Shown here: positions 23,475 through 36,282 of the stretch, piece after piece | How the letters are laid out: the number at the start of each line of letters is the position of its first letter | Position numbering within the stretch: position 1 is the stretch's first letter | Source: Scytalidium lignicola | Lineage: Eukaryota > Ascomycota > Leotiomycetes | NCBI GenBank assembly: GCA_002812745.2 | Contig: NCSJ02000079.1 | Span: 84,652-148,651, forward strand | Reading direction: 5' to 3' | Length of the DNA stretch: 64,000 nucleotides | The notes under the pieces: model-generated | What the model was told of the DNA's origin: nothing | Databases searched by the model: none | The model's input: the letters and a program-made list of their open reading frames with translations, nothing else | Made by a program: the position numbers and the translations under genes

Positions 23475-26239
23475 ATTAACTCATTCTCGGGCCATTATCG
23501 GCCAACACTTCTCTTCTATTGTATCTCATGAATTCCAGGTATACCGTTGGTGGATATCTATAATCCTGTTAACATGGCAATGTCTTCTAAATGCATTACA
23601 ACTTTATTTCCCTTGTCTCCGTCCATTCTGGGTACGGTTTTAGGGCTTCAGCGTTAGCATATGATATTGAATTTTGGGCGGAATACTGTTGTACGATCTG
23701 AAGATGTAACTAGCTTCTTGAACTTGTCCCTTCGTTTTGATATACAAGTATATATAGCATATATCATTTAGATTGTTCTTCTACAGAAGTTTATCTGAAC
23801 AGCATTGTCAAGATCAATAGCATAGATATAGTGAAAAATATCTATTAAACAACAGATATTGCAAGCGATGTACTAGTAGGTCAACCAAAGGGAGGGTTGT
23901 AGCCTGTAGCTAATAGGTGCAGATTAAAAACAAAAGGCCTTGGGAGACAAGTTGCGACTTTTCGAGGTGCAATGCTCCTACAGACATGCAACAAAACTTT
24001 TAGCCGGCGTAAATATACAATCTCATAGGCCATGACCAAACACGACCTTGGTATTCCATTGCCAAGCCTCGCCTTTTTTTGATATGTTAGCGATCCTTCT
24101 TAGAAAAGGCGAGAAACTGAGTGTTTTTTAGATCTGTTATATATATAATTTCCCCTTTCTTTCTCAGTGTTCTTTTTTCCCCTTCAGACTGGATTGCTGG
24201 CATCTTTGGTATTTTTCAAGAGTTTTGTGGCACGTATTAAGAAGGTGGCTGTCCCCCACGAAATATCACTAGGGAAATGATGTATGAGGAAGTCTCCATG
24301 GAATTCCAATTACTGTCAGTCACCTCGAACTATAATTTTGAAGTTGTCTTAAGGACACATAAATTGCCATATACTAAAACTACGATGTTGGATGGTCATC
24401 CACAGTTTCTAGTTACAATGCTGTATTGGTGTATTGGTTAGCTTTGCCACGATTCGATTAAGTCTATGCTATGGGAAACAGGTGACTTTAAATGGCATAC
24501 TAACTAATAGTTAATTCCACAAGACACTACTACAGGAGGGAGGCAACATTGCATTGACTGCTCTTGAAGCCTTTCAGACATGACACGTATCCCTCTTTCT
24601 CTCTCAATATTTCTAGAGTCTTCTATAACACAAGCAACATGCTATAGTCATGGGCATAGAGCTACACGCAGAAGGCCGCCAAGAATATCATCTTCATGCC
24701 TTGTACCCCTATAATTTACATCGTCTTTCGGGGGGTTCGCCACGAAAGAAGAGCTCAGGTGCCAGTCTGATGCTAACAACGTTTACTCGGTCCAAAGATC
24801 CTTCACTGATTGCTGAATAGAGAAGTTAGGCCATTTGCCAGCTCATCCAGGAGCACAAACAGAGAGACCACGCCAAAATACGAAGTATCCAGTTGCCCGA
24901 GTTGTGGCTGTGCCAGGCTGGGCGTTGGGTGATGCAAGTAATATTCAGGGACATTAAAATCCCTCAAAGATGCTTACAGGTACAGGTACATTCCCTGAAA
25001 CCTTTTTGTTTACTGTTTACCATGTATAATGAGCCCAGCTTATGATTAAGGAGCAGCCAAAAGGAACTCCAAGCACCCGACTTTGGGGGAGACACACACG
25101 GATGTGGTTCAACTGCTATGGACAAGACGGCAGATCCCTTCGCCTGGGCTCTCGCGCAACTCTGTCCGCCAGCTCCGTGATTGGTTCGATGGGGCTACCC
25201 AGTACGGGAACATCGTGAGGCTTGCTGTTTTGGTGCTTAGTTGGCTGCAACGCGACCCAAAACATGGAAAATTGCATTGCGGAATACAGTAGGGCACATA
25301 TCGATCCAGCCAATGTGCGTCATTAGCCGTTGCCCGACGGTGGCAAGACGATGCGCCGACGTCCTAGAACGTCGTGAACGTCTCTTCCCCCATGCCGGGC
25401 TGGCGAATCAATCTCCGCGAGCCCTGCACGACCTTGTTGTCCACCGTCCTATTACGAATTGCCGGCCTGCCCGCCCATCTCGACCAAAGCGAGACTCCTG
25501 AAATGGATGTGCTGCACTCAAGCAGGAGAAAGAGCAGGAAGAAAAAGAAAGCAGACAACGTGCCAAAGAGGCGAGCTTGGGTGGTGTGTTGAGTGATAAA
25601 TGGCCTGAAAGTACGTCCGTTCTCCGTAAATGCCTTTTCTTTTTTCNTTTTTTGGCTTGACAGAGAGATATGTTGCCTGACGGTGACTGGGTGACGTTGC
25701 GGGGCCAGGCCCTTAGTCAGCAGGCTCAGCTCCCCCGACCAGTCTANGAGTAAATAAAATACCTCCGTCGTCAGAGTTGTCTCCAGTTGGCTGTGTGGCC
25801 GCTAGCAACGACGCCAATGAACCCCCCCCTGCCCCCCCCTGCACCGCGAAGCTTTCCTGCCAAGATGCGAAACGCAGTCAGGGTCATTCCGGGGTCCTGG
25901 TCCAGTCAGGGCAAGCTGCGGCCCCTTATTAGAAAGGAGGGGTTGTTTTGCTCGCTCTTCCTCCTGAGAGTGAATCCTGCCCCTCCACGTCAACTCCAGA
26001 TCTGATATAACTTCCCCCCCCTCTCTGCCTTCTGCTCTGTCTTTCTTCTTCTTCTTCCCATCCACAAAGTTTACTCGACTTCTGGATTCAAGTAACACAA
26101 CCATCCCTTTTTTATACCCATCCAAACTTCAACTTTTCATCTTCTCTTTTGCAACCCCGCTAAGCTTCTACGTCATCTATCCAGAACCCCCACTACAACA
26201 AAAAAAACACAAAACACCGCTCAATTCAACACCGCAACC
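23475..26239. other. Long gene-poor region upstream of glutamate decarboxylase
   Basis: About 2.8 kb with no recognisable gene. The left part (23480-24650) is A+T-rich. Open frames at 25080-26125 overlap on both strands and match nothing known. The last 250 bases are very pyrimidine-rich with CTTCTTCTT runs, typical of a fungal promoter or leader. Ns are at 25647 and 25747. Confidence 0.5.
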
Positions 26240-28011
26240 ATGGTTCATCTCGCCTCCATCCCTAATGACGACGACATCAGCACCGCCCCGATTACTTCGG
26301 GCATGCGGAGGTTCTCCCTCAACAACGACACCTTTACGGCCAGCGTCTACGGTTCCAAGTTCGCCGCTCAGGACCTTCCCAAACATGAGATGCCCGAGCA
26401 TGAAATGCCAAAGGAGGTTGCTTACCGGATGATCAAGGATGATTTGTCTCTCGACGGAAACCCAATGCTCAAGTACGATGTCATTTTCCATAAAAGAATT
26501 CGAGCTTCTTTGTTTGCTGACCCAAACACTCTAGCTTAGCTTCGTTCGTCACGACGTATATGGTGCGTCGAGCTTTCCCCACAAGCTGTGCCAGGCCGAA
26601 GTTCCCGTGCTCCGGCTGCACAACACGGCATAGACTTAAATTCTCTTTTGCAGAACATAATTAACAATAAACAGGAGAAAGAGGTTGAGGACCTCATGAC
26701 GGAATCATTTTCAAAAAACTTCATCGACTACGAAGAATACCCACAGAGTGCCGATATCCAAAACCGATGTGTATCCATGATCGGTCGTCTCCTCAATGCA
26801 CCAACCGAGGATGAGAATGCTAATGCGGTCGGCACATCAACTGTCGGCTCTTCGGAGGCCATTATGCTTGCCGTCCTCGCTATGAAGAAGCGCTGGCAGA
26901 AGGCTCGCAAGGCTGCCGGAAAGTCAACGGATAGACCTAATATCGTCATGTCTTCTGCGGTCCAGGTTTGCTGGGAAAAAGCGGCTAGGTATTTCGAAGT
27001 GGAGGAGAAATTTGTGTACTGCACGCCCGATCGATATGTGATTGATCCCCAGCAGGCCGTGGACCTGGTGGACGAGAACACCATCGGTATCTGCGCTATC
27101 CTAGGTACAACATATACCGGACAGTACGAGGATGTCAAAGCCATCAACGATCTCTTAATTGAGAAGAAGCTCGATACTGTCATTCATGTGGATGCGGCGA
27201 GCGGTGGTTTCGTGGCACCGTTTGTTGTTCCAGACCTCGAGTGGGATTTCAGGCTTGAAAGGGTCGTTTCGATCAACGTCAGTGGTCACAAGTATGCGTA
27301 CCCTTACATCACAATATTCCCACACTATACTAACTCATACCTTGTAGATACGGTCTCGTATACCCGGGTGTAGGATGGGTTGTTTGGAGATCCTCAGAAT
27401 ATCTTCCCCAAGAATTAGTCTTCAATATCAACTACCTCGGTGCCAACCAATCGTCCTTCACCCTCAACTTCTCCAAAGGTGCTTCCCAAGTCATTGGACA
27501 ATACTACCAACTCATCCGTCTCGGCAAGCGTGGATATCGTTCAATCATGAAGAATCTAACTAACACTGCTGATTACCTTTCCGACTCCCTCGAAGAGCTC
27601 GGTTTCCTCATAATGTCAGAAAAGAGTGGAACCGGTCTCCCACTTGTAGCCTTCCGCCTTGATCCCAACGTCACTAGGAACTACGACGAGTTCCATCTTG
27701 CCCACCACCTCCGATCTCGAGGTTGGGTCGTACCGGCCTACACCATGGCCCCACATACAGAAGATATGAAGATGCTGAGGGTTGTGGTCCGAGAAGATTT
27801 CACCAAGTCTCGATGTGATTCTCTCCTTTGTGATATCAAACTCTGCATGGACTTGCTTGATACAATGGATAGGGATGCTATCAAGAAGCACGAGGAGTTC
27901 GTCAAGAACCACATTTCACATTCACACAAATCCAGCCACAATCATCCAAAGTTTATGAAGGAACAACATAGTTTACAAGGCAAGACTGGTAAGACTCATG
28001 CCGCTTGTTAA
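26240..28011 (+). CDS. gad: Glutamate decarboxylase (PLP-dependent)
   Basis: Converts L-glutamate to GABA and CO2 in the cytosol, using one proton; first step of the GABA shunt and part of stress, acid and conidiation physiology in fungi. Exons are 26240-26472, 26535-26562 (28 nt), 26675-27291 and 27348-28011. The product is about 513 aa, usual for fungal GAD. Visible are [47 protein letters not shown] with the PLP-contacting Asp, and VSGHK. Its catalytic Lys (residue 293) is split by intron 3 and restored by splicing (HK then [10 protein letters not shown]). The tail is His/Ser-rich. The start sits in CAACCATGG. Intron 2 has a second possible acceptor after 26653, which would add seven residues in frame. 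Seen: motifs and splicing. Known: reaction. Confidence 0.95.
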
Positions 28012-29013
28012 AGGGACTTAGGTGTTTGGTAAATTAGGCAGAAACATGATAGGTACAATATAACGAAACATTTCAGTACGCGTATAGCTCAAGATCGTAC
28101 CATCTTTTTTATAATTTTTTATAATTTTTTANTTTCTTTCAGATATAATCAAATGCAATACTACCCAATTCAATCCCAGCCCTACTTCCCCTCTCCACTT
28201 AATTCAATGCAATGACACCCCCAAGAAATCTGGGCGGAATCTCGATTAGGTAAGGTGCAGACAACCACACGGCTCTACCCGGCTGGGTCTCAGCCATGGC
28301 TCAAGGCGGGACAAAAGTTTTGTTGCACATCTGAGTGCAGACCCGAAAATGCTGAAGTCGGCGTCATGGTGGTTTGATTAGTTATTCAGCTTGGGAGTGT
28401 TTGGGGTATCTTATAGGGGTGTGTGGTGAACGAAGGAGTCAGCAGAATGTGGTGTGGGGGGGGGGGGGGTTAAGTAGGGAAAAAAATGAGAGAGGATTCA
28501 ATTGGTGAGTAAAATTAGGAAATGTATAAATAATAATTGAATCTGAAACACGGGTTGCTGAGGATGAGGATGAGGATGAGGATGAGGATGAGGATGAAAG
28601 TTCGTATGCTTGAAACGTTGGGATGAGTCAGACTAATTAATACAGTACAGTATAGGTTATTAGTAGGGAGCGGAGGCGGAGAAGAGGATGGCTTCTGAAG
28701 ATGTGGAATTATTATTTTATTTTCTTGAGGGAATGGTGGTGTTGTGTGTGATTTGGAATAAATAATAACTTGTAGGAATAATTGATATTGGTGATCTCAA
28801 AATATTTATATAGGATGAATGTATCCGTATATTGTTGGCAAAAATGGCAAGACTCTAAAGGGATATATATCAGCGGTTGATATACCTATTCACCATTTGA
28901 AACCCATCCTTTCGTCAACCATTATATCAAACAACTTCGTCTACCACTCATCAAGTGAATCACAGCCATATCCCAAGAAACCTTCAAGTAATTAAACGAT
29001 TCAATATATTTCC
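28012..29013. other. Convergent intergenic region with simple repeats (GAD / PLP protein)
   Basis: About 1 kb between 3' ends. It holds repeated ATAATTTTTT blocks (28110-28130), a run of about 14 G at 28456-28469, a GATGAG hexanucleotide array near 28558-28599 and two overlapping TACAGTA heptamers at 28641 and 28646. No gene is seen. Confidence 0.6.
28558..28599. repeat. GATGAG hexanucleotide tandem repeat
   Basis: About six head-to-tail copies of a GAGGAT/GATGAG unit in non-coding sequence downstream of the decarboxylase gene. It would encode an acidic repeat in some frames, but no gene covers it. Confidence 0.85.
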
Positions 29014-30077
<1,064 letters not shown>

Positions 30078-30711
30078 CGTGCTGGAGTTGGGATGGACAA
30101 AAAGTGCAGGGATGGTGATGTTTTTGTGGGTGGATCAATGATTATCCGGATGCGGGGCTCGGAATATTTTCTCNTTTTTTCTCTAGGTTTTGATTTTTGT
30201 GAACTGAAAGGATATTAGCTGGAGGCCAAAATTTATTGCTGTTATTAAATCTAGACGGTTAAGTAATTAGCCCATAAGCTGTAAAGAATGACTTGGAAGG
30301 TGAGGGATGCTCTTTTTATAGCTGCTCTGAAGCCAATGAAATGGAAGATGCCTCGGCATTTTAGGGTACGTATTTTAAAGGTCACAGTTATTCAACAAAA
30401 ATGGGACAGAAAATGCTTCAGTTTATCAAGCCTGCTTCAACAGCGGCTGAGAACTTTTATATTAATTCAGGTATATAAACCTGATATAGAATGGAGAGGT
30501 AATAACCAATCAAGAAGGGCGCTTTCTCTTCAGCTGCCCGGGTTGTTCATCCCTATATCCCAAAATATCCCCATATCCTAAACAAAATCCTGAAACTCCG
30601 AATTCCCCACCCTCTGTTTGTCTTCCGTAGACTCCCATGCAATATTATATTCATATCAGATCGCCTCCAGTCGAAAAGATTTTTATGTCATTATACAAAA
30701 AATTGTTTCTT
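30078..30711. promoter_or_regulatory. Intergenic region between bHLH gene 3' end and PLP-protein start
   Basis: 0.63 kb, A+T-rich. It should hold the promoter of the PLP protein and the terminator of the bHLH gene. An N lies at 30174 beside a T run. No gene is recognised. Confidence 0.5.
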
Positions 30712-31539
30712 TTAAACCCTTGGCTTCCATTGTGCTTGCATCATGCCTAGTTGTTGGGAGAGTCTCTTGTTCTTCTTCTCTAAAGCTGCGATATATTCAA
30801 TAGCACCGGTCAAGATGGCTGCCTTGCTTCGCTTTCTTCGGCAAACTCCCATCTCTTCCTCTGATGACGATAGTGGTGATGCTCGGAGTGCGGGAAGACT
30901 GTTTTGAAGGGCGAGAATACGCTCGTTAAGGTTCATCCGGTAACGTTTCTCAATTGCGTTGTGACTGCATTTCCTTGTCTTGGGCGCTGGGGCACCGTCT
31001 CTTGTTGACGGGCGTTTTGTTGCAGTTTGAGGTGCTGGCTTGGTTCTTGGTTGTGGGGAAGGCGAGCGGGAAGAGATTGAAGAGACAGAGCCGGCTGTGG
31101 GGTAAGAGCTCATCGGTGAGAGAGGGAGAGTGAAGTCATTGTTCCGGCCCATGGCGATAGCAAGGAGGTTGGCTTGCTCCTCGTTTGACAAGGGAAGAGT
31201 GAAGTCGGTTTGGCCTTCGGCACTGGGTAGGGGCGCGTCTTGAGACCATGACAGGTCAAGAAGAGCTGAAGGAGAGAGACATGGTTCCTTTTTCACTTCA
31301 GGAGGGATGTTGGTGAATTCCTCAGAGGCAATTGCATCCTTGCCACCGAAGAGTGGGTCAGAGAAGTTGGAGTCTTGGTTGAAGCCATCGTATGGGAAGT
31401 AGTCCCAGGAAGCTTCAACCGGGCTGTCTTCGAAGCTAGAAAGGCTGGTCTCTGGAGAGATGTCACGATCCTCGAGGTCGAATTTGAAGTCATTCCATTG
31501 ATCCGAAGCATAGTTTGGGAGGACTGGGCTTTCAGACAT
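30712..31539 (-). CDS. SREBP-type bHLH transcription factor, soluble, 275 aa
   Basis: Nuclear DNA-binding regulator, single exon. The bHLH spans about residues 190-261. The basic region HNAIEKRYRMNLNERI has Tyr (Y200) where most bHLH proteins have Arg, which is diagnostic of the SREBP class and allows binding to both E-boxes and sterol elements. Helix 2 is KRSKAAILTGAIEYIAALEK, followed by a short zipper-like end. The N-terminal half is acidic with a VKKEP sumoylation-like site near 84 and two DFTLPLS copies (112-118, 135-141). There are no transmembrane segments, unlike the membrane-bound Sre1/SrbA proteins. It is therefore closer in layout to Aspergillus SrbB, a regulator of hypoxia, iron and carbon genes; this link is inference. 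An acidic, unfolded activation region is likely. Confidence 0.85.
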   Translation of the reverse strand: MSESPVLPNYASDQWNDFKFDLEDRDISPETSLSSFEDSPVEASWDYFPYDGFNQDSNFSDPLFGGKDAIASEEFTNIPPEVKKEPCLSPSALLDLSWSQDAPLPSAEGQTDFTLPLSNEEQANLLAIAMGRNNDFTLPLSPMSSYPTAGSVSSISSRSPSPQPRTKPAPQTATKRPSTRDGAPAPKTRKCSHNAIEKRYRMNLNERILALQNSLPALRASPLSSSEEEMGVCRRKRSKAAILTGAIEYIAALEKKNKRLSQQLGMMQAQWKPRV

Positions 31540-33514
31540 GATTGGCTAGATTAGGTTAGGTCAGCAAGAAAGGCCATAACCGATTGGCTGGAGATGGATG
31601 ATGCTAACCTGCGAGTATCTGGGCACAGGCACTGATTGGGAAGGGCGAACGCTCATTGCCATCAATTGGAAAAAAGATTTTGTGGATGTTGGGATTGGAT
31701 CTAATCTGGGAGATGGAAGAGCTGATGTAGATAAGATGGAACCGGTGTTTGAATCGGGATTAGATAAACTTGATGGAGGTCGAGGTTATTTTTGAGGCTT
31801 GGTGTGTCGATGGAACAGCCCCAGAGTAACCGGCGTGCATCATATATTTGTAGATTGGCACGATAGGCCATGGAAAAGATCTCAACCCGGTATATCTCGA
31901 GGCGCCAATTTGGGTAAGTGAGACTGCGGAGACCATTCCTCGCACAGAGAATCCCCATCCTCGGCCATGATGTAAGAGGACATACTGAGACGTTTCCCAA
32001 ACGGCCAGGACACTACCGTGGGAGGGTCCCGCGGGTGGAAGGAGCGCGCTTTTGCACATGATTTCTGCAGCTGTCGGAGCCCTCCGACACTGGCGTCGGG
32101 GGCGTCACGGGTCGCTTGAGAGCGCCTGCTCGCCACCCATCGAAAGGCATCAGGCCACTTCAGGTACAAACCGCGCGAGTCCAAGGAAGCTTTAGGGAAG
32201 CGCGCAGCCCTGTGAGGCAGTTCTGTGTCAATCGTCTCAATCGGCATCTCTGACAGGTCCCTCATCAACCGCATTCGGCCTTAGCCCGCCCAAGGAGGGA
32301 AGTTTTATTCGAGGGAGCCACTTCCAGAACCCGCGGAAGCTATGGCCAGCCACGGACCCAGCGTGCCAGTTCGAGCCACACCAACTTGCAAGTTCTAGGC
32401 CGCTTGGAGCTACGGGGAAAGCTCCAATGCGAGGGCACGCACTCCGCATGGGGTTTCCCTATGGGGGGGATTTAACCATGGTGAATGTTTGGGACGGACT
32501 GCGGGAAAGCTACATGAACGAAGGTCTGACGTCGCCGACTTTTGCATGCAAAGTGATAGGCCGGAGCAACTTCTCCAGCCAAATAATGTCGACGATGGTC
32601 TAGAATCGATAATAACCCAGGGAAAATGCTCCCGCGGGAAGGTGTGGAATCCCGAGGAGACCGCGCCCTACTAACTTTAAACGAGTGCTTCCGGTTGAAG
32701 GATTATCCAACTGGCCGAAGAGAGTACGGGAATACGTCCGACGAATTTTTACAAGCGGTCCAATGGATACGCGGCTGATACACATTCACAACCAAAAACA
32801 TCCGTGTTCGTACTGGATCCTACTGGGAGAGGAACCCTGAATCGCACGACTTGAAGGAAACTCCCGGAGAAGCAGGGAGAGGCAGAGAGCACTTGGACGA
32901 TTTGGAGTATCAGAAAGTGCAGTTGTCAGGAGAAAACCCATTTTAATCACGAGTGTTTTTGTTTGCAAAGTTGCACGAGCATCAGCACGAGGCTGTTAAA
33001 ACATTTTTCGTCTTGAAGCCTTGCTCTCTTTGTAGCATCTCTGTTTCTTCGTAATTTCTGAAAGATCGTGATCGAAGAGATTATTCCGGAACCTCCCAAA
33101 AAAATGTCGGAGGATATTCTATGATTATTATGGATGTAATATGTGTTTATTATGCATACGAAGAGCTGACTACGCGCATGAAACATGCAGTCATCCTTCT
33201 CCTTGGTCGCCGTTCACCAACCAAACCTCCAAATAATAAGTTAGTAAGAATAGCACCGGTAACTTACGTCCGTACAAGTATGAATATATACATATCCGGT
33301 TTGTTCGCTGTTTGCCGTGGACCCGTAACCGTACCCGCACAAATCCCGAGAGCAAGTAATTAAGTAAATTGATTCGACGGACAAAAACAAACCCTCAAAT
33401 AAACAACAGCCTCATGCACCCCCCTGGACCGCATTTTGCGCGGCCCCACAACAAAGCATATCCGCGAATAGCCCCTCCCCCTTGTCCCGACCTACAGTGC
33501 CGTAGTACGGCAAT
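31540..33514. other. Gene-poor region upstream of the bHLH gene
   Basis: About 2 kb. A 31850-32480 stretch is G+C-rich with short overlapping open frames and no family match. The right part (32900-33400) is A+T-rich. It probably contains the bHLH promoter and the 3' UTR of the small heat shock gene. No RNA gene is recognised. Confidence 0.5.
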
Positions 33515-34190
33515 TCATCCCACAGGAATGGTCTTTTTTTCCGAGGCAGGTTGCTGCTCCTTCTTTGGTACCTCGATCTTCAAGATACCGTCTTCGAGAG
33601 TAGCGGTCATGGCATCGGCATCAACCGCTGCGGGAAATGTGAAGGAGCGTTGGAATTCTCCAAACTTACGCTCGTTGACTAGGTGCCGAGGAAAGGATGG
33701 TTTGGTAGCTTTTCCTGTTATTTCTCTTTCATTAGCTGTTCTTTCGTAATAACCAAAAAGTTACTAAAAAAAAGGGAGGAAAGGACATACCCTCAGCTTT
33801 ATTAGTCTTGGTAGCTGCATTCTCTTGGCTTTCTGCTGGAGCTCCTTCTTGAGTTTCTTCCCCTGCCTCCGCCTTCTCCAAGGCTGCCCATTTAACTGGA
33901 GTAACAACCGCTCTGATAATGAGCACTTGATTTTGCAACCACTCAACAGTAACTTGACTCTTCTTCTCTACTCCTGGCAGTTCCCCATCTAGCAGATATC
34001 GGTCTTCCGTCTCGATGACGTCGAATCTCGGACGACCAACCCCGCGGTGGGATTCTATTCCGTCATACTCATAGTATGGGTCGACACGATTTCGGAACTG
34101 CTGGTGGAGGGATTCCGAGAAACTGCTGTGGGGAAGCAGGGAGACGTGGTGGGGGTGGAGAATGCAAGATAAGGTTGACATAACTGGCAT
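33515..34190 (-). CDS. Small heat shock protein (Hsp20/alpha-crystallin domain, Hsp30 type)
   Basis: ATP-independent chaperone that holds unfolding proteins. Exons are 34190-33791 and 33714-33515. The 76-nt intron has donor GTATGT and acceptor CAG. The product is about 199 aa. The alpha-crystallin domain starts at PRFDVIETEDRYLLDGELPGV. It continues with VTVEWLQNQVLII, then a Lys/Glu/Ala-rich insertion of about 45 residues that spans the intron, and then KFGEFQRSFTFPAAVDADAMTA and LEDGILKIEVPK, the final strands with the I-x-V-like end. Such an insertion is usual in filamentous-fungal Hsp30. The tail ends KKTIPVG. The start may be M at 34190 or 34181; an upstream TTG is not used. The promoter has an A+T box (34309-34319) suited to a stress gene. 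Confidence 0.88.
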
Positions 34191-35616
34191 AATATTTTGA
34201 TATATCAAAGGAGTCTAGCCGGTAGATGGATGACTGGATAGTATTCAATGAAGTTCTGAAGCAAACAAAAAAAAAAGAAAACCGAGACCCTCGATCGTGA
34301 GGGGCTTGATTTAAATAGAGTAGATAATGAAGGCTCGAGGAAGCTATTAAGCATCATTCCACCCTGTTATCTCCCCAGAATTATTGAATAAATCTCAAAA
34401 TTGCGGATGACCTAGACACTCATTACTATTTCGGCTCCTTAAGACCATACTACGTCATGATTAAGACTTCCTACATTAAGCTTCTGGCAGATTCGACGAA
34501 TCAGTAAGTAGAAATTCTTGATGCCGAGCTTATAACATGAATGGCTTGTGGTTCAAGGCATTCAGAGGTTAGTTAAAGGCATGTATGTCGTATGATGTGG
34601 ATGTGGATGTGGTTGTTTGGCTTGGCGAAAAGCCTTCTAGCATTACCGCGGACATCTTCACACTTCACAGTAACTTGACGATATCCATGATTTTGAATGA
34701 CTTTCAGCCAGATTGTCTGTCACAGGACCAGCCATTGTATGAAAATGTCTTGGGGATAGAAGAAACATCACCGGCTATATGGCGTGATCGTACCGGATAG
34801 TCTTTTGGAGGGAACCTTCAAGGTACTACTGTATGAGACTCAAATAAGATGGTACAAGTGTAACAAAGAAGAAAAGCTATGCAGTAACACTGGAAATAAG
34901 AAATCCTCTGCTCAACTGTTACAAACTGTTAAAATACCTCCATGGTATTCAACTAGACAAGGAAGTGGCAATTTGAACAAGAATCCGAGCGCCCTCGGCA
35001 TTTACTATTTAGGAATGCCAGAGATCCCCAGCCCCCGGTCCATATTGCCGCAAAGAGAAGGGACAAGATGCAAGTGATCAAGATTTAGAGAGTTCTGATG
35101 GCAAGGGTAGGCCACCAAGAGACTGCAATAGACTGCGGGGGAATGACGCTTTGTCATTAGCTCCCGTCCCCATGATGCCAGGAGAAGATCACGGTCATGT
35201 GACTGATAGGCTTGACAGCAAAGCACCTGACCTGTTTGAAATGGCTTGGAGAAGTCAATCAGGCCACCCGGATTATGTAATGAACATGTTGCAGAGACCG
35301 TCACGGCCACTCACTATTTCGTAGGGGTCGCTCCACTAGGATACAGGTGATATCTCCTCATACNTTTTTTTTAGTACGGACCCCTCACGTCGAGAACGAA
35401 TCAAAAGTGTAGCATGATCGATGAATGACGAAATGTATGATGGAATGGAAAAATATATATATATGAGAGCGATTTCTCATGCCAGGAAGAAGGAAGATAG
35501 TTTAAAATTAATTTGAATACAAATAATCTTTGAAAGAATCACAAACAAGGAGAATACAGTAGTTATATCCTAGTCAAGAAATCACACCTACCTCAAATAA
35601 ACAAAACACATCCGAT
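34191..35616. promoter_or_regulatory. Divergent promoter region, small heat shock gene / duplicated-domain gene
   Basis: About 1.4 kb between opposite start codons. A TATTTAAAT-like box (minus sense, 34309-34319) lies about 120 bp before the heat shock start. A TATATATATA run (35452-35464) lies about 155 bp before the right-hand start. TACTGTA at 34827 and TACAGTA at 35555 are present. I could not find canonical GAAnnTTC heat shock elements with confidence. N at 35364. Confidence 0.5.
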
Positions 35617-36282
35617 ATGGCTGCCAAAGAAGAAACTGGTGCTAGCGATGTGCTCTACAACGTAAAGCGTACGATCATTGACTATATGACCGATCCATCC
35701 GGAGCAACGCAGATCACAGATGTGCTAGCAACTTACACCTCTCTCCCCGCAGCAAAGGCATTTGCATATCAATGCTTAGACAAAGCGGGGTACAAGAAAG
35801 ACGACTTTGATGTCTGGGAAGAGAAGGATACTGCAAAGGCATGGAAGCAACCTGATGGGGTCCTCGTCTACGCCAAAGGGGCATCCGGCGTGGTGATCTA
35901 TGTAGCCATTGACACAACTCCCAATGTGAATGGCTTCAAGGGCAATGACCAGGGCCTAGTAGAGACTCACTTGCAGTACGTGGTGCAGACCACGATTGAC
36001 TACGATGCCGATCGCTCAGGAGAAAGGCAAACCACGAGCATCGAAGGCGTGTTTGGCACACGGGACGCAGCGAGGAAGGCAGCGAAGACCATCCTGCTCG
36101 ACAAGAGTGATGATGTGACCAAGGAGAGCTTTGCCGAGTACGATGAGAGGGAGGAGAAGGATGCGGAGTGGTCGTACGGAGAGAACAGCTGGGTGCACGC
36201 TGTTGGTCCTACGGGAGACAATTATCTGGTCTCGGTCCTGACGCAACCAGGCACAAAGGGTGGAACTCACAGTGCGCAATAA
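35617..36282 (+). CDS. Small conserved fungal protein with internal duplication, function unknown
   Basis: Single exon, 221 aa, no signal peptide or membrane segment, so probably cytosolic. Residues about 12-105 and 120-213 are two diverged copies of one ~95-residue domain. Copy 1 has VKRTIIDYMTDPSG, a DVLATYTSLPAAKAFA helix region, DVWEEKD and VLVYAKGASGVVIYVAIDTTP. Copy 2 has VQTTIDYDADRSG, EGVFGTRDAARKAA, EYDEREEKD and SWVHAVGPTGDNYLVSVLTQP. Each copy looks like alternating beta strands around two helices. I do not recognise a catalytic motif. The start is in GATATGGCTGCC after an A/C-rich leader; the TATATATATA run lies about 155 bp upstream. Confidence 0.85.
   Translation: MAAKEETGASDVLYNVKRTIIDYMTDPSGATQITDVLATYTSLPAAKAFAYQCLDKAGYKKDDFDVWEEKDTAKAWKQPDGVLVYAKGASGVVIYVAIDTTPNVNGFKGNDQGLVETHLQYVVQTTIDYDADRSGERQTTSIEGVFGTRDAARKAAKTILLDKSDDVTKESFAEYDEREEKDAEWSYGENSWVHAVGPTGDNYLVSVLTQPGTKGGTHSAQ

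Noticed and set aside
25183..25192. GGTTCGATGG, resembling a tRNA B box
   Set aside because: No matching A box or cloverleaf arms at the required spacing.
25083..26125. Overlapping frames before the glutamate decarboxylase gene
   Set aside because: Antisense pairs of similar length, no family match, and the area has promoter-like pyrimidine-rich sequence.
31850..32480. G+C-rich block with frames up to 130 codons
   Set aside because: No domain, no splice-supported extension and no repeat structure seen; left as intergenic.
34191..34208. N-terminal extension of the small heat shock protein from a TTG codon
   Set aside because: TTG is not a usual start in fungi and two good ATGs follow within nine codons.
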